From Bryoerythrophyllum caledonicum (lineage: Eukaryota > Streptophyta > Bryopsida > Pottiales > Pottiaceae): DNA of 64,000 nt. Numbering within the stretch: the first letter of the stretch is position 1; each line of letters starts with the position of its first letter. Of the stretch, positions 23,980 to 35,499 are shown piece by piece. The stretch covers positions 30,228,734 to 30,292,733 of the forward strand of contig OZ020517.1 of assembly GCA_963971425.1 (NCBI GenBank), given 5' to 3'. The notes below the pieces were generated by a model. It was not told the origin of the DNA. It made no database searches and was given only the letters and a program-made list of their open reading frames with translations. The position numbers and the translations under genes were made by a program.

Positions 23980-24299
23980 TTAGAGAGGTCATGTTATACT
24001 ATGAATCTCACTTATCCTCTTCATTTTTGAAAGCTATGTGATAATTCTCATAATTCAAGAATAGGAAAAAACTTATGGTATCTTTGTTTCACTTTCTAAA
24101 TAACTTCAAGAAGTTATTTCATAGTTTGTTGGTCAAAGCCTTTGCTCCCAAATGCAAACGATATTGCCTATGGATGTAAGTTAACCTCAAGAAAATGCTC
24201 ATCACAATGGCATATGGTACCGTCGTCACAATGTAAATCACAATGTAAAAGTAAAGGTCCACAGGTCAGACACCGCAAAAAGTAAAAAGTTGTTTTTCA

Positions 24300-25121
24300 T
24301 TAACCCCTAAAGGACCAAGGCAATATTTCCTCAAAAACACTCCAAAACTGTCATTTTCAAGTCTAGCACATTCAACACAAAATGATACAAAATCATTTTT
24401 TTGAAAATTTAACCGTAGAATCTTGTACTAGACTTGTATGAGAGTGTGTGGTAAACTTTTTGGTAAGTTTGACCGCACGGATTGAAAGATATTAGCCTTT
24501 GAAGTGCGACATAATCTCTTTTTCAGGTCATACTATACACCTTCAACAAACTTCGACCACCTTCTATGGCAACTATTTGCACTACGGGCCGTGAATTTAT
24601 TGTGTTAACTTGAAAAAGATCATGTTAGGCACATGTACACCAAATTTTAGAAGTATAAGAGGTGTAGAAGATGTCCTAAAAAATCCTGCAATGCAACTAT
24701 GTGCCGAGAATCAACAATACTCTTTATATTTTGCATATATCATATCCTTTTCAAATATTCGAAATTCACAAATCCGTACGGTAGATGCAAAGATCTCAAC
24801 CTCCTTTCCAAGAGGACATTTTTCTTCTTTTTAATGGACAAAAACTCGAATTTCTATTGAATTTAGAAGATATTAAAGTTTGGTGACAGAATTTGTGATA
24901 TGTCACACTAAACTGCTGCACTATTTGTATATGTAAGTGAAGATAATTTGTAACTTTTGAACCGTAAGTCGGAATTCTACGAAATTTGTGTCTACCCAAA
25001 GCTAATCAAAAGTTGTCCAGTTGATAAAAAATCTCAGAAAATAATGCCTAGAATTGAGAACGTGGTACCTTACCCAAACTCAAAATGTCCCCCAAGGGGA
25101 CATTGGTCCTTTAGGGGTTAA
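24300..25121 (+). mobile_element. TTAA-flanked MITE, family A, copy 1 (about 820 bp)
   Basis: Ends TTAACCCCTAAAGGACCAA and TTGGTCCTTTAGGGGTTAA are exact inverted repeats, with TTAA as the outermost four bases on both sides. No transposase. The TTAA ends and CCC start suit a piggyBac-type non-autonomous element. The interior carries a motif like TTTGACCGCACGGATTGAAA. Confidence 0.8.
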
Positions 25122-26053
25122 TCCCATTTCTTTGTATTTGGGCTTCGTTCCAAGTGGCCTTACTAATATTTTATTGTGTGGCAAAAAAAATGATAGACGC
25201 CAATTTTTGAGTAAATCTTCCACTTCTTTCATTCAATTCAATCATTTTCATCCTTATACATTCATTTTATAAAATGAAACTTGACATTAAAAAATTGTTC
25301 TCTAGACAAAGTAGGGCCAAAAATATTAAAAAAGTCATCTTAGTAACTTCATCCTACAACATCCTAGGCACTAACTTTATTCATATAATACTTTAATGTC
25401 GCCATCTGTAATTATAATTCAAAGGATATTTTTAGAATTATTAGATTAAGATGGATCACAAACATTCCAAATTTAGTTGAAATTTGATAATCCATTACAA
25501 CATTTTCTCATTAGAGACATGCTATAATAGAGTCTTTGGGTCTCAAGCTAGTGATAATAATGGGGTTATACTATATTTTGCATATTCAATTGGTCCTCTT
25601 TAAATGTCACCTCTATATATTTGTATGATTTAATAAATGTTATGAAATTTTTTTGCTCCCTAAATATTTATACTACTAAGTCCAAAATACTATATAAATA
25701 TTTATATTATAGTTATACTTAGTTATACTAAGTTATACTACTAAGTGTTATATGTCAAGTGTTATAACAATTTTCGTTCTCACCTTTGTTAATTTCACGT
25801 CTATAAGTGTTAAAATTGATAAACCGGGGAAATTACAGGGTAGTGGATAGGACCAAGGGCAATAAAACATAATGCAGGGTAGTAAGACTGGCCAGGTAAA
25901 ACACATTTTAGGGATTAGGGTGATAGTTTTGGATGGAAATTGTCATGATGGATGAAAATATTGGATGAGGAATTTTTGAAAGAATTGGTTGAAAACTCAA
26001 TAGGTGCTATTCTTGATATGTATTGTGCTATTTTTGCTCCAAACCAATAACAT
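25122..26053. other. AT-rich spacer between two family A MITEs
   Basis: No coding signal. AAGTTATACTA-like short repeats lie at about 25700-25760. Confidence 0.3.
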
Positions 26054-26859
26054 TTAATCCTAGAAGGACCACAACATTTTAGCACCCAAACTCACTAAAA
26101 ACTGCCACTTTCAATGCATCTAACACAAAATGCAAATGAATACACTTTTTACATATCTAAATGTAGGATCTTATACTAGGATTGTACAAGTGTATGTTGT
26201 AAAAAATGTCTTCAGTTTGACCGTAAGATATCAGCCTTTGAAGTGAGACATAACTCTTCTTGAGGTCATACTAAACACCTTCAACAAACTCCAACCACCT
26301 TCTATGGCAACTTTTTGCACTAAAGAGTGTAATTTTCTAAAGTTAACTTTAAAATGACCATGTTAGGCAAATGTGCACCAAATTTAAGAAGTGGAAAAGG
26401 GGTAGAAGATGTCCTTAAAAATCCTGCAATGCAATTATGGCCTAAGAATTAATAATCCACTTCAAGGTTTTGCATATATCATATCCTTCTCATGTTTTTG
26501 AAATTCAAAAATCCATACAGTAGATGCAAAAATTTCCATTTTCTTTCCAAGAAGATTTTTATTTAATTCTAAAATAGACAAAAACTCAAGTTTCTATTTG
26601 AATTTAGAGTTGATTAAAGTTTTTCTACACTATTTGTTGTATGTCACACTAAACTGTAGCACCATTTGTATATGTTAGAGGACAAAATTGTAACTTTTGA
26701 ACCGTAGGTCAAATTCCTACAAAAATTATGTCAACGGGAAGCTAATAAGAAGTTACAATTTAGGAAAAGAATCTCAAAAAATCATGCCGAAATTTGAGAA
26801 GGTGGTACCCTACCCATCTCAAAATGTCCCCGAGGGGACACTCGACCTTTAGGGGTTAA
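26054..26859 (+). mobile_element. TTAA-flanked MITE, family A, copy 3
   Basis: Same interior order as the 24.3-kb copy but clearly more diverged. The left end is eroded (TTAATCCTAGAAGGACCA); the right end is GACCTTTAGGGGTTAA. Confidence 0.7.
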
Positions 26860-27429
26860 AAAGGGCCTACTGTACCTTTATTGATCATTTTAAAATTAAA
26901 GTCCAGTCAAGTCAACTTGGAAATTAACATGTCTGAAAACTGAATCTGGTGATTTGGAATTTTCTTCCTGATTTCAAGAGTTTGGGTGGAAAGCATGTTG
27001 CCTGACAAGAGAGCTTCCAAATGTTACACATTGATTGTGCTCCAGAGCACGAGCTTTTTGGAGGGAAGCAAAAGCCATATAATATGAAGGTTGTGCACAT
27101 GAGTGCGGATGGGCAGTGTAAGGCCCCGGTTTGGCCTATTCAGCCCCAATGTCCTAAGACCAATGGACTATGTACCTTACGCGTTAATCCGGTTTGTACA
27201 TAATTAATTCAAAATGGAGACTATCCAAAAATTCTAGTAAATATAAGGGATTTGTCTAAGATCATTGCCAAGGTCATACCCATGTAATATCTAGGCGATA
27301 CCCGTTTTGTCTGAACCACTTTGAATTTGAAATAATAATGAATTCGACATGGAGTGTCCAAATCCGACCGATGCATACGGTATCAAACCGTTGGTTTATC
27401 CCATCTTTAAAACCATATTAGTATCTTAT

Positions 27430-27570
27430 CCATGAGCCATTGTTCACACAAAGTTTTCAATACGTTCCGAATGTGTTCCCTAGAAGTGCCTAAACTGTTC
27501 CCAACGTGTTCCCTTGACGTTCCCAACATGTTCCCTCGCCGTTCCCATTGCATTCCCTGTGGAGTTCCCC
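27430..27570. repeat. GTTCCCAACATGTTCCCT degenerate tandem repeat
   Basis: Imperfect units of about 10-18 bp containing GTTCCC, seven or eight in all. The overlapping reading frames are a result of the repeat. Confidence 0.55.
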
Positions 27571-27718
27571 ATAATTTCAGAATTAGAGAAGGTGATTTCT
27601 ACACGGGCCGCGTCAGATATGAATCTTATTTGCAAAGTGAGGCAAAGATAAACATGGGTTTTCATTTTTCATTATGAAAAGTCAGTCATAAATCGCTTCA
27701 AACATCTACAATTGACGA

Positions 27719-28023
27719 TTAACCTTTTAAAACCAATGAGCTTTTTTGGCTTGTGAGGATCTACAAGTGTTCTAGATTGTGCAAAATGACATCTATGCAA
27801 TGTATACATTTTAGCACGGAAGTCGACAAACTCATTTCACAAAAATCTTTGTAGCTCGTCGATGCTTGCACCGATTGCGGTGGCGATGCTCTCAATAGAT
27901 GCCCATCTTCTTCCACCTCTAAGTCATGGTCTATTTTTTCCTTTGAGGTGGCCTGTAGCACTTCATGTAAAGGTTCTTGTGCCAAAACAAGCCATATATG
28001 GTCGACCAACCTTAAAGGGTTAA
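27719..28023 (-). mobile_element. TTAA-flanked MITE, family E, copy 1 (305 bp)
   Basis: Ends TTAACCTTTTAAAACC and AACCTTAAAGGGTTAA. On the minus strand it carries GAGGTGGAAGAAGATGGGCA, shared with the 57.1-kb copy. Confidence 0.7.
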
Positions 28024-28189
28024 GATGAAAAAGGTAGCTAAAATTTGAGACTTCTTCTTCATTCTCTAAGACGATTGATATTAATTTCAACTTGACTTTG
28101 AACACCACAAAACCCTTTCATGCTCACCATATGTTTGGGTCAATTTTGGTACCTAGCTGCCAAAAAAATAAAATTCTCCTTTTTAAAGG

Positions 28190-28400
28190 CATCCAGACAC
28201 AATGAATATCACCTAGGCATTACGTGGGTATCGCCTAGACATTACGTGGATATCACCCAAGCATTACATGAATATAATAGGCATTACACTAGTATCACTT
28301 AGGATATCACCTTGGCATTACCATTGATACCATTGATACCATTGATATCACCATGGATAGTAATGGATCACCTTGGCATTACACTAGTATGACCTAGACA
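28190..28400. repeat. ATATCACCTAGGCATTACGT degenerate minisatellite
   Basis: About nine imperfect units of 20-25 bp (GGCATTAC, TATCACCT), including a run of ACCATTGAT(A). Belongs to the GTATCAC-rich theme. Confidence 0.6.
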
Positions 28401-29450
28401 AGTAGACCAAGGCTTTTTCTTTGGCGATTTGGAGCCTAGTGGTAAAAAAAATTCCCCCAAAAAAGAATATCCCCAAAAACCAAGGAAATTTGTGATTATA
28501 TATTGCCAAAACTGTATTGATGGCCGTTTCCATATCGCCATATTGCTACAAGTGAACAACTCGGACTCCATCCTGTTGCCAAAAAGGATGTACAAATCTA
28601 CGTTTATGGAGATGGATTCTCTAAAAAAAATATTTATGGAGAAAATTTGGTTTTGGATGGTTTCAGGAGAAACTTGTATAGCCACATGTGTGGTCTCCAA
28701 AAACTTTGTGTGGCCAATGTGGCTAAAACCGTGAAACGAAAAAAAAAGAAGCCCTGAAGTAGACTCTTGAATTTTCAAATTTTTGGACATTCTCCATAGT
28801 GAATAATTAATGTACAAAACTGACTGATTAACAATGATTCTGCTTAAGATTCTGCTTAAGGGTAACAATGATTCTGCTTAAGAGGACACCATGCTCTTCC
28901 ATTATTCTAGTAGCTTTTAATTGGTGAAGAGATAGTAGTGTTATTGATTTTAAAATGGGACATCTTCCTAAAAACTTTTGTTGACTCTAATAATAACTCT
29001 AATACCTCATTCTTTTGTACACTGTTATACTGAAGAACCTTAAACATTTACTTATATGTTTTTGGCAGAAATGAATTCTGTACATGGTGCACTTTCCCAC
29101 CCTCCACTTGAGTGCAAAAGGCTGCTATTTGCACCTGTGTTTGTAAAATAGTGTTGTAATTTGAGGCTACAGATTAAGATTTTAGATATTTAATGAAATT
29201 TGAATAGACGTAAATTTTATGTTGTTATCAGTCCTCCATATTTTGAAATATCAATAAGTTTATTCCTAAGTGAAAATATAGAAATACAATGGTATTTAAT
29301 TTTTTTCAATAAAGTTCAAAATTCTTAATGCACAAAAATTACTTCATCTTTGTAGATACGCTGTGAAGTCAAAATGTAGGGTACCCAAATACGTAATGGG
29401 TATATAACGGGTACATTTGTTTTTCGCATTTACATATGTTTACTTAACAA
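28400..29450. other. AT-rich DNA without genes
   Basis: Local direct repeats TGATTCTGCTTAAG at about 28836-28880. Nothing else recognised. Confidence 0.3.
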
Positions 29451-29559
29451 AGGATTGTCCTTGCCTCCTTCGGGACGACGGGGATCCACTTTGAAAATTA
29501 AAGAAAATTAAGGACACACAATTGAAGAAAAATTGATGAACAAAGTGGAGAATATTGGA

Positions 29560-30175
29560 ATTAAAAGAGACATGCTCCTTGAAACTGATATTTATTCCTT
29601 CCTCTATATGAATAAACTTACGATTTTCTCTACAATGATCCTCCTATGATTTGCCGGCTGAGCTATTAATAATGCACATGGTTCACTCAAACGGAGGAAG
29701 CTGAGTAAGCTGCTCTTTAACAGAGTTTATAAACACTTGTATCTTTTTGGATTGTCACTAGGATCTCTCCATGCTTCTCAAGTCCCTCAAACTTGCCATT
29801 AGCTGCATATCTCAAGCACTGCTCGGTCGCTTGCTTGGTTGATCTCAAAGGCCACTTTGAGGTTCCTCAGTGCTCTTTCACTGTGGTTGTTTTCCCTCAA
29901 CAAAATCCTCAACACTTGTAAGCTTGGGTTGATAATCTGATTTGAAGTAACAAACCTTGTCTTATTGGTGCAGACAACAATCCCGCCAAACTTGTAGTCT
30001 CCAATGTGATGGATCCATAGATAATCTCTCTGTGATGGTCTTGTGTCCTCATTGTCTTCATCTTCTTCATTGGCTAAATTTTTGGTTTGGAACATAGCAC
30101 ACATTGTCTTGTTCTCCACCATTCTATGACACAACCAATCTAAGCCTAGAGTCTATTCTTCTTGTGCTCATGCAC
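29560..30175 (-). repeat. Interspersed repeat family R, copy 1, with a 111-codon frame
   Basis: Shares its order of blocks (GAGCTATTAATAATGCACA, ATGGATCCATAGATAA, GGTTTGGAACATAGCA) with 34985-35390. The frame 29799-30134 on the minus strand contains YLWIHHIGDYKFGGIVV and an acidic run NEEDEDNEDTR. No known domain. It could be a relic of a mobile element or of a duplicated gene. Confidence 0.5.
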
Positions 30176-30763
30176 AACAATTGTAATAGCTACAAACATT
30201 CTGGGTCATGAAGGTGCACAGTTTTGGGTTGAGACTTTCAAGTAAGGCCACAAATGACAAGCGAGCTTGAGGTGGAGTGAGGAACACATTTAGGTCACCC
30301 ATGTGTTGGTCATGCATGGCATGCCTTCTCACTCTTACTCATTCTCATGTCCAATCATTGGGTGAGGGAGGGCATAGAATTCCGACCCTATTCATAATGA
30401 GTACCACATATTCTACAACACAAATTCAAGGCATGGGTGGTTTTGTAGCTTTATAATTATGTGTCCATTTTGGTAACTTTAAGATTAATTCTGAAAAATT
30501 GCTTGTTGAGCTGTTCCCAATTCTTCATCTTAATGCATTATCCCTTTTGACATACAATGTGATTTAAAATCCAATCTGGCTTGACCCTTTCAGAACGAGC
30601 AAGATTAAAAGTGGTCGATTTTGGTCACACGGTTATAGGGCTCGTCACACACTTAAAAGAACGATTCAGATTTTCTCTACCTTAATTACGCCCCAACAAG
30701 ATCGCCATTGTACCCATCTCAAGTTCCAATAAAGAAAATTGTCTATAATCTGAAATGAAATCC

Positions 30764-31139
30764 CAAACAGCGTAAAATCTCAGTAAAAATCGCATTAATA
30801 TGGTTACCGCCGAACACAGCTCTTATGTAAGGACCTCTGAACAATATGTCAGAATCACGGCGTGTGTTGCAAAACTCCCAAGTGACGAGGGAGCAGAGGA
30901 TGAATCCAATCTAAACTCAAAGACCATCCCACTTGATATAACATGTGAATCCTAAACAGCATAAACCTTGCGTTGACATTAATAATGGTTCTCGCCGAAT
31001 ACAGCTCTAATGCGAGATCACTGCAAAATAAGAAGCAGCGAGTCTGAAAGCTACGTTGCAAAACTCCTAAGTTAGGAGAGAGAGAGATAGAGAGAGAGAG
31101 AAGGACGACGAACCTGGGGAGGAATCCAACCTGTGCTCA
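30764..31139 (-). repeat. Tandem duplication of the NAGK 3' end
   Basis: Two units downstream of, and reaching, the NAGK stop. Paired anchors: CATTAATAATGGTTCTCGCC (30977) with 30793, TTGCAAAACTCC (31056) with 30867, GGATTCCTCCCC-side GAATCCAAC (31122) with 30902. Offsets 184-220; the difference comes from a GA-rich run at 31080-31101. The proximal unit starts at about the stop codon. Confidence 0.65.
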
Positions 31140-33752
31140 GCCGCTGATCATGGTCCCCGCGCCCTCATCTGTAAGAATCTCAAGGAGCAGCGAGTGCGGC
31201 GCGCGCCCGTCGATGATGTGCGCGGCGTGTACGCCCTGCGCCAGCGCGCGCACACAGCACTCCACCTTGGGTATCATGCCCCCGGACACCACCCCGTCCT
31301 CGATCAGCTTGCGCACCCCCTTAATGTCCACCTCCCGCACCAGTGTGTCCTTATCCCTGTGGTCCATCATCAGGCCCTGCACATCCGTCATCAGGATAAG
31401 CTTCTCCGCGCCCAGGGACGCCGCGATCTCGCCCGCGACCGTGTCGGCGTTGATGTTGTAGGCCTGGCCGTTGGTGTCGGCGGCCACGGAGGCGATCACG
31501 GGGAGGTGGCCGTTGTTAAGAATGCCCCGCACCACCGACGTGTCGATCGCAGTGATGTCGCCCACGTAGCCCAGGCCGTTGCCCGCGGCGCGCGCCGTGA
31601 TGAGCTTGCCATCCTTGCCGCACATTCCCACCGCGCAGCCGCCCGTGCGGTTGATCAGGGAGACGAGGGATTTGTTTACCTGGAGAGGAAGACACAAAAA
31701 TGAAGGTGTGAGTACTATGAAGTAGATGAATGACAGGAGCAGTATCAAGTTGACCGCAAATGCACTGGAAAAATGAGCATGTACATGAAATAGCAGCAGC
31801 AGTATCAAGCAAGCAAGGTTAACTACAAAATACAGTGAGGAAAACGGACATGTAAGTGCTCTGGAGTGCATGCATGACAGCGGCAGTATCAAGCAAGCAT
31901 GGTTGACCGCAAATACACTGAAAGAAATGAACATGTGAGCATTCTAAAGTGGATGAATAACAGTAACAGCATCAAGCAAGCAGCATCTGAATTTGAGAAG
32001 ATCAGCCTACATTGCATATACACATAAAGCAAGCTCTTCAAGACACGACAACTCCCGTGTGAAGTTTGGCACACCAAAATCAAAAGACTATCATGTAGAT
32101 CTAAAGACCTTTGTGGCGAACAGAATGCGATGTATTACAACACAGGGAACCTGTCCACTTCACTAGCTAGTAATGGGTTTAAGAATCATGATAATGAGTT
32201 TCTATACCAATCATCACAATCTATCTCTCACATAGTCAGCAGCTAGATTTTGATTCAAGCAAAAATTCAAAACACTCTCTCAAAAGTCGAATCACTGCAC
32301 TCACTCTCAACGGCAAAAAAAAGCACACATTGCCCCCATTCCAGCTCAATTAAGCTCCGAACATAAACCCAAAGTTAAAACTCCAAACCCAGGGTTTGAC
32401 GACCATCGCTCACCTTCCCAACAAGCACCGTCTCCACCACTTTTAGTTTCTACGCTAGTTCTATAATGTCATGGGCATTGTCTAGTCAATTCAATCCAAG
32501 CAAAAAATTCAATAGATCTGCGAAAAGTCCAATCGCTCTCAATGGCAAACACAAATACGCGTATTGCTACAGTATCAATAGGCTACCTCTACACTGATTC
32601 TAGAATACTATGGACATTACCGAGTTGTGAATTTGCTACAGCTTTTAGAGGCCGCTATCAATGGCAAACAAAACGCTCATATAAATTTGCTAGTCTTAAG
32701 AGACCACTTCTACCCTGATTCTAGAATGTTATGAACATTGCCCAGTAAATCAATCCCATCACTCCCATTAGGAGGCATATAGCGCTCATTCTAGCTCTAA
32801 AACAAAAAGAGCTCCCCAAACCTAAAACCCTAAACCCAAGGTTTAACAACCCTCACTCACCTTCCCAAGGAGCACCATCTCCACAACTTCCATCTACATT
32901 TGCAACCACCTCTGCACTAGTTCTAGAATGTTATGGACATTCCCCAGTCGATTCAATTCAAAACAATTATGCACAAGTCCTATCAGTCTCAATAGCAAAC
33001 ATAAGACGCAGATTGCTACAGTGTTAAGAGGCCACTGATTCTAGAATGTTTTAGTCATTCTCCAGTCAATTCAATTCAAAAATGTATGCACAAGTCCTAT
33101 CAGTCGCAATAGCAAACATTCTCGGTAGCAAACACAAGACGCGAATTGCTACGGTATTAAGAGGCCACTGACGATTCTAGAGTGTTACGAACATTCCCCA
33201 GTCAATGAAATTCGAGCAAGAATTCAAAAAAACTGCAGCAAAAACTCCCATCACTCACACGAAACCCCAAACCCTACGCACCTTCCCAACGAGCACCATC
33301 TCCACGACTTCCATGGTGGCGGCATCCGTAACGCGCAAGCCGTTCTTGAATTGCGGCTCGATCCCAAGCTTGCTGAGCCACTGGTTAATCTCGGGCCCCC
33401 CGCCGTGCACCAACACGCACTTCATCCCGACACAAGACAACAGCACCAAATCCTTGATCACGCCATCCTTCAACGACTCGTCCTTCATGGCCGCCCCGCC
33501 GTACTTCACCACCACCGTCTTCCCCTGGAACCGCTGGATGAAGGGCAGCGCCTCCGCCAGAATGTCCACGCGCTCCTTGCCCGTGTACTGCGAGGCGGGG
33601 CGCACGGCGGGAGTCGCTACGGATTGCGCGCGGAAGCTCCCGCGTCGTACGAGACGCACATTTCTCGACCGAATCCCGGCCGGAGAGGGGACGCGGATCC
33701 CGGTGAGCTCCTGCGCTCCCACGCGCGTGCTTGCGCACTTCAACGACGCCAT
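31137..33752 (-). CDS. NAGK: N-acetylglutamate kinase, plastid-targeted (arginine biosynthesis), 2 exons
   Basis: Phosphorylates N-acetyl-L-glutamate in the second step of the plastid acetylated arginine route; plant NAGK is the known partner of PII. Exon 1 is 33282-33752 and exon 2 is 31137-31679, giving 337 aa, close to the usual plant length of about 347. Residues 1 to about 60 look like a transit peptide ([10 protein letters not shown], rich in S/R/A). The amino-acid kinase fold follows: [11 protein letters not shown] (phosphate loop), [34 protein letters not shown] ending exon 1, then [43 protein letters not shown] and [17 protein letters not shown] at the C terminus. The start is the first ATG before the transit-like region. 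The 1.6-kb intron is built largely of tandem repeats, including extra copies of the end of exon 1. No key residue appears lost. Confidence 0.96.
31690..31980 (-). repeat. Tandem repeats in the NAGK intron, 60-84 bp units
   Basis: The anchor AGTATCAAGCAAGCA recurs at about 31741, 31801, 31884 and 31968. It lies next to the acceptor of exon 2. Confidence 0.75.
32406..33281 (-). repeat. NAGK intron: two extra copies of the exon 1 end with donor
   Basis: The exon 1 end and donor (minus strand GATGGTGCTCGTTGGGAAG|GTGCG) recur at about 32861 (GGTGCTCCTTGGGAAG|GTGAG) and 32414 (GGTGCTTGTTGGGAAG|GTGAG), spacings 421 and 447. The copies can still encode VEMVLLGK. Between them are shorter repeats with TTCTAGAATGTTATGGACAT and AATTCAATTCAAAA. 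Confidence 0.85.
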
Positions 33753-33838
33753 CGCTCCCTCCTGAATCGCAACTGGAGCAATGGAGGAAGAAGCTTGCAC
33801 ACACACAGCCTTCACAGGTTCACGAAGTGAACGCCTCC

Positions 33839-33940
33839 GCAGTATCAACAGGGTATTATAGCAGTATCAACAGGGTAATATAGCAGTATCAACAGGATAC
33901 TAAGGTAATATTAAGCGGGTATTCCAGTAGTATAGACTGG
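33839..33940. repeat. GCAGTATCAACAGGGTAATA minisatellite upstream of NAGK
   Basis: About four imperfect units of 20-22 bp just before the NAGK start; may lie in the 5' leader. Confidence 0.65.
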
Positions 33941-34186
33941 ATAACCGAGAGTTTTCATAGATATCAACCAAGAGGTGGACATGGAATCGAGGGTGAGTGA
34001 GAGAGCGACGAGGAATGTGAAGTTCGAGGAATAGTGCCTGAAGGCGTTTTCGTAGATTTGGGTTTCGGTGGGCGTTTCTGTAGATTTAAGATTCTGGAAT
34101 CTAGAGATCGGGTTGTTTTTGAAAGCAGCTCAGATAAGTAAAAGTGCCGGTGTTTGGGGTCTGATAACCTGGCTATAGCTCAGTAC

Positions 34187-34392
34187 TTCAATCTTTAAAC
34201 GACAGTTGGGAAGTGTATATTCATGCACGTATTTACTCCTTGAAAATACAAAAAATGTATTAAAGTTTAGCAAGACTTACACCTTTGGATTAGAGATTCT
34301 TCAACTAACCTCTTTCATCATGTTCACATACAACACTGTACATGTTGAATACTTCTAGCCACGAGTGGCACCTTTTGATGTTTAAGGGTTAA
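34187..34392 (-). mobile_element. TTAA-flanked MITE, family D, copy 2
   Basis: Reverse of the 55.2-kb copy. Right end TTTGATGTTTAAGGGTTAA; the left end is eroded to CAATCTTTAAACG. Sits between NAGK and the EAPP-like gene. Confidence 0.6.
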
Positions 34393-34984
34393 TGATGATA
34401 TTTTGTGTAAACCATATTGATTGATTTACAAATGCTACAAGTTTTTTTTACTTCTGATGAATATTTTTTAGCAACTATGTTTGTAATGATCTCCCTCTTT
34501 GGATAATATAGGTAGAAGAATATCTTCATCAAGGGTTAAAGATTATAGCATTTCAAATCAATTAGTGCAATTACATTAAATATTATTATTAGTATATAGG
34601 ATATAATTTAGCACAATATTGCTTGCTTGATAGTGTGTCAACTTAAATATTATGTCGTATGATAGTGATTAGGACCACATAAAGAAGGTGATTTGGTTTG
34701 AAAGAGGTTTCAACAAATTCTTGATCGATTCCGAGGAGATTTGAGGTAACATGAAGGAGCATATTATTAGATTGTTCACATTTTTTTCCCTCAAATTTGG
34801 ATGAGACTTGTAGAAATATTTTGTTATCATCAGGACAGTTGAGTGTTCTTAAAAGTCTTTATTGAAGAAGACACAAATGTAACCTCGAGGCAAGATTAAA
34901 ATACAAATAAATAACATACGGATAGATCTCATGCTTACATTTCGATTCGATTTCAATCATATATTTTGAACATGGTAATAAAAC

Positions 34985-35390
34985 ATTTACAGTAGTAATG
35001 ATGGATCTATCCATCCCATTGACTCTCGACAATAATCATGTTGTGATTTGTAGGTTGAGCTATTATTAATGCAAATGGTTCACTTAAACTAAGCAACCTA
35101 CTCTCTGTTAGAGTTTATGTACGCCAGTATCTCTTTGGACAACCGATTGTATCTCTCTATAACCAACTTGTTTCTCAAATCTACCTTTCACTGCACTCAC
35201 GTAGATTTCAGATTATGAATCCATAGATAAACACACTGTGACGGTTTTGTGTTCGTCTTGTTCGTTGGCTCGGTTTTTGGTCTAGAACATAGCAGACCCT
35301 GTTCTATGACACGGACCGGTCTTCGCCTAGATTTTGTTCTTGCGGTGGTCTCACACACAGTACTTGTAAGATCATAAATTAGGGGTGACA
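34985..35390 (-). repeat. Interspersed repeat family R, copy 2
   Basis: Matches copy 1 with internal deletion: GAGCTATTATTAATGCAAA, ATGAATCCATAGATAAACA, TTTTTGGTCTAGAACATAGC. Lies directly upstream of the EAPP-like gene. Confidence 0.5.
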
Positions 35391-35499
35391 TACAGAATGG
35401 TCACTCTCACTTTCACATATCTTTCCCTCACTTTGTAAACAAATTCAGTCCTGAACAAGCGCACACTTCAAGTGCTAGAAATTCACTGTCAACAGCGCG

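Noticed and set aside
31150-31703. Plus-strand open frames of 103 and 169 codons
   Set aside because: Antisense shadows of NAGK exon 2.
34165-34190. CTGGCTATAGCTCAGTAC resembles the start of a tRNA
   Set aside because: No acceptor stem, anticodon arm or T arm follows; the sequence runs into a MITE.
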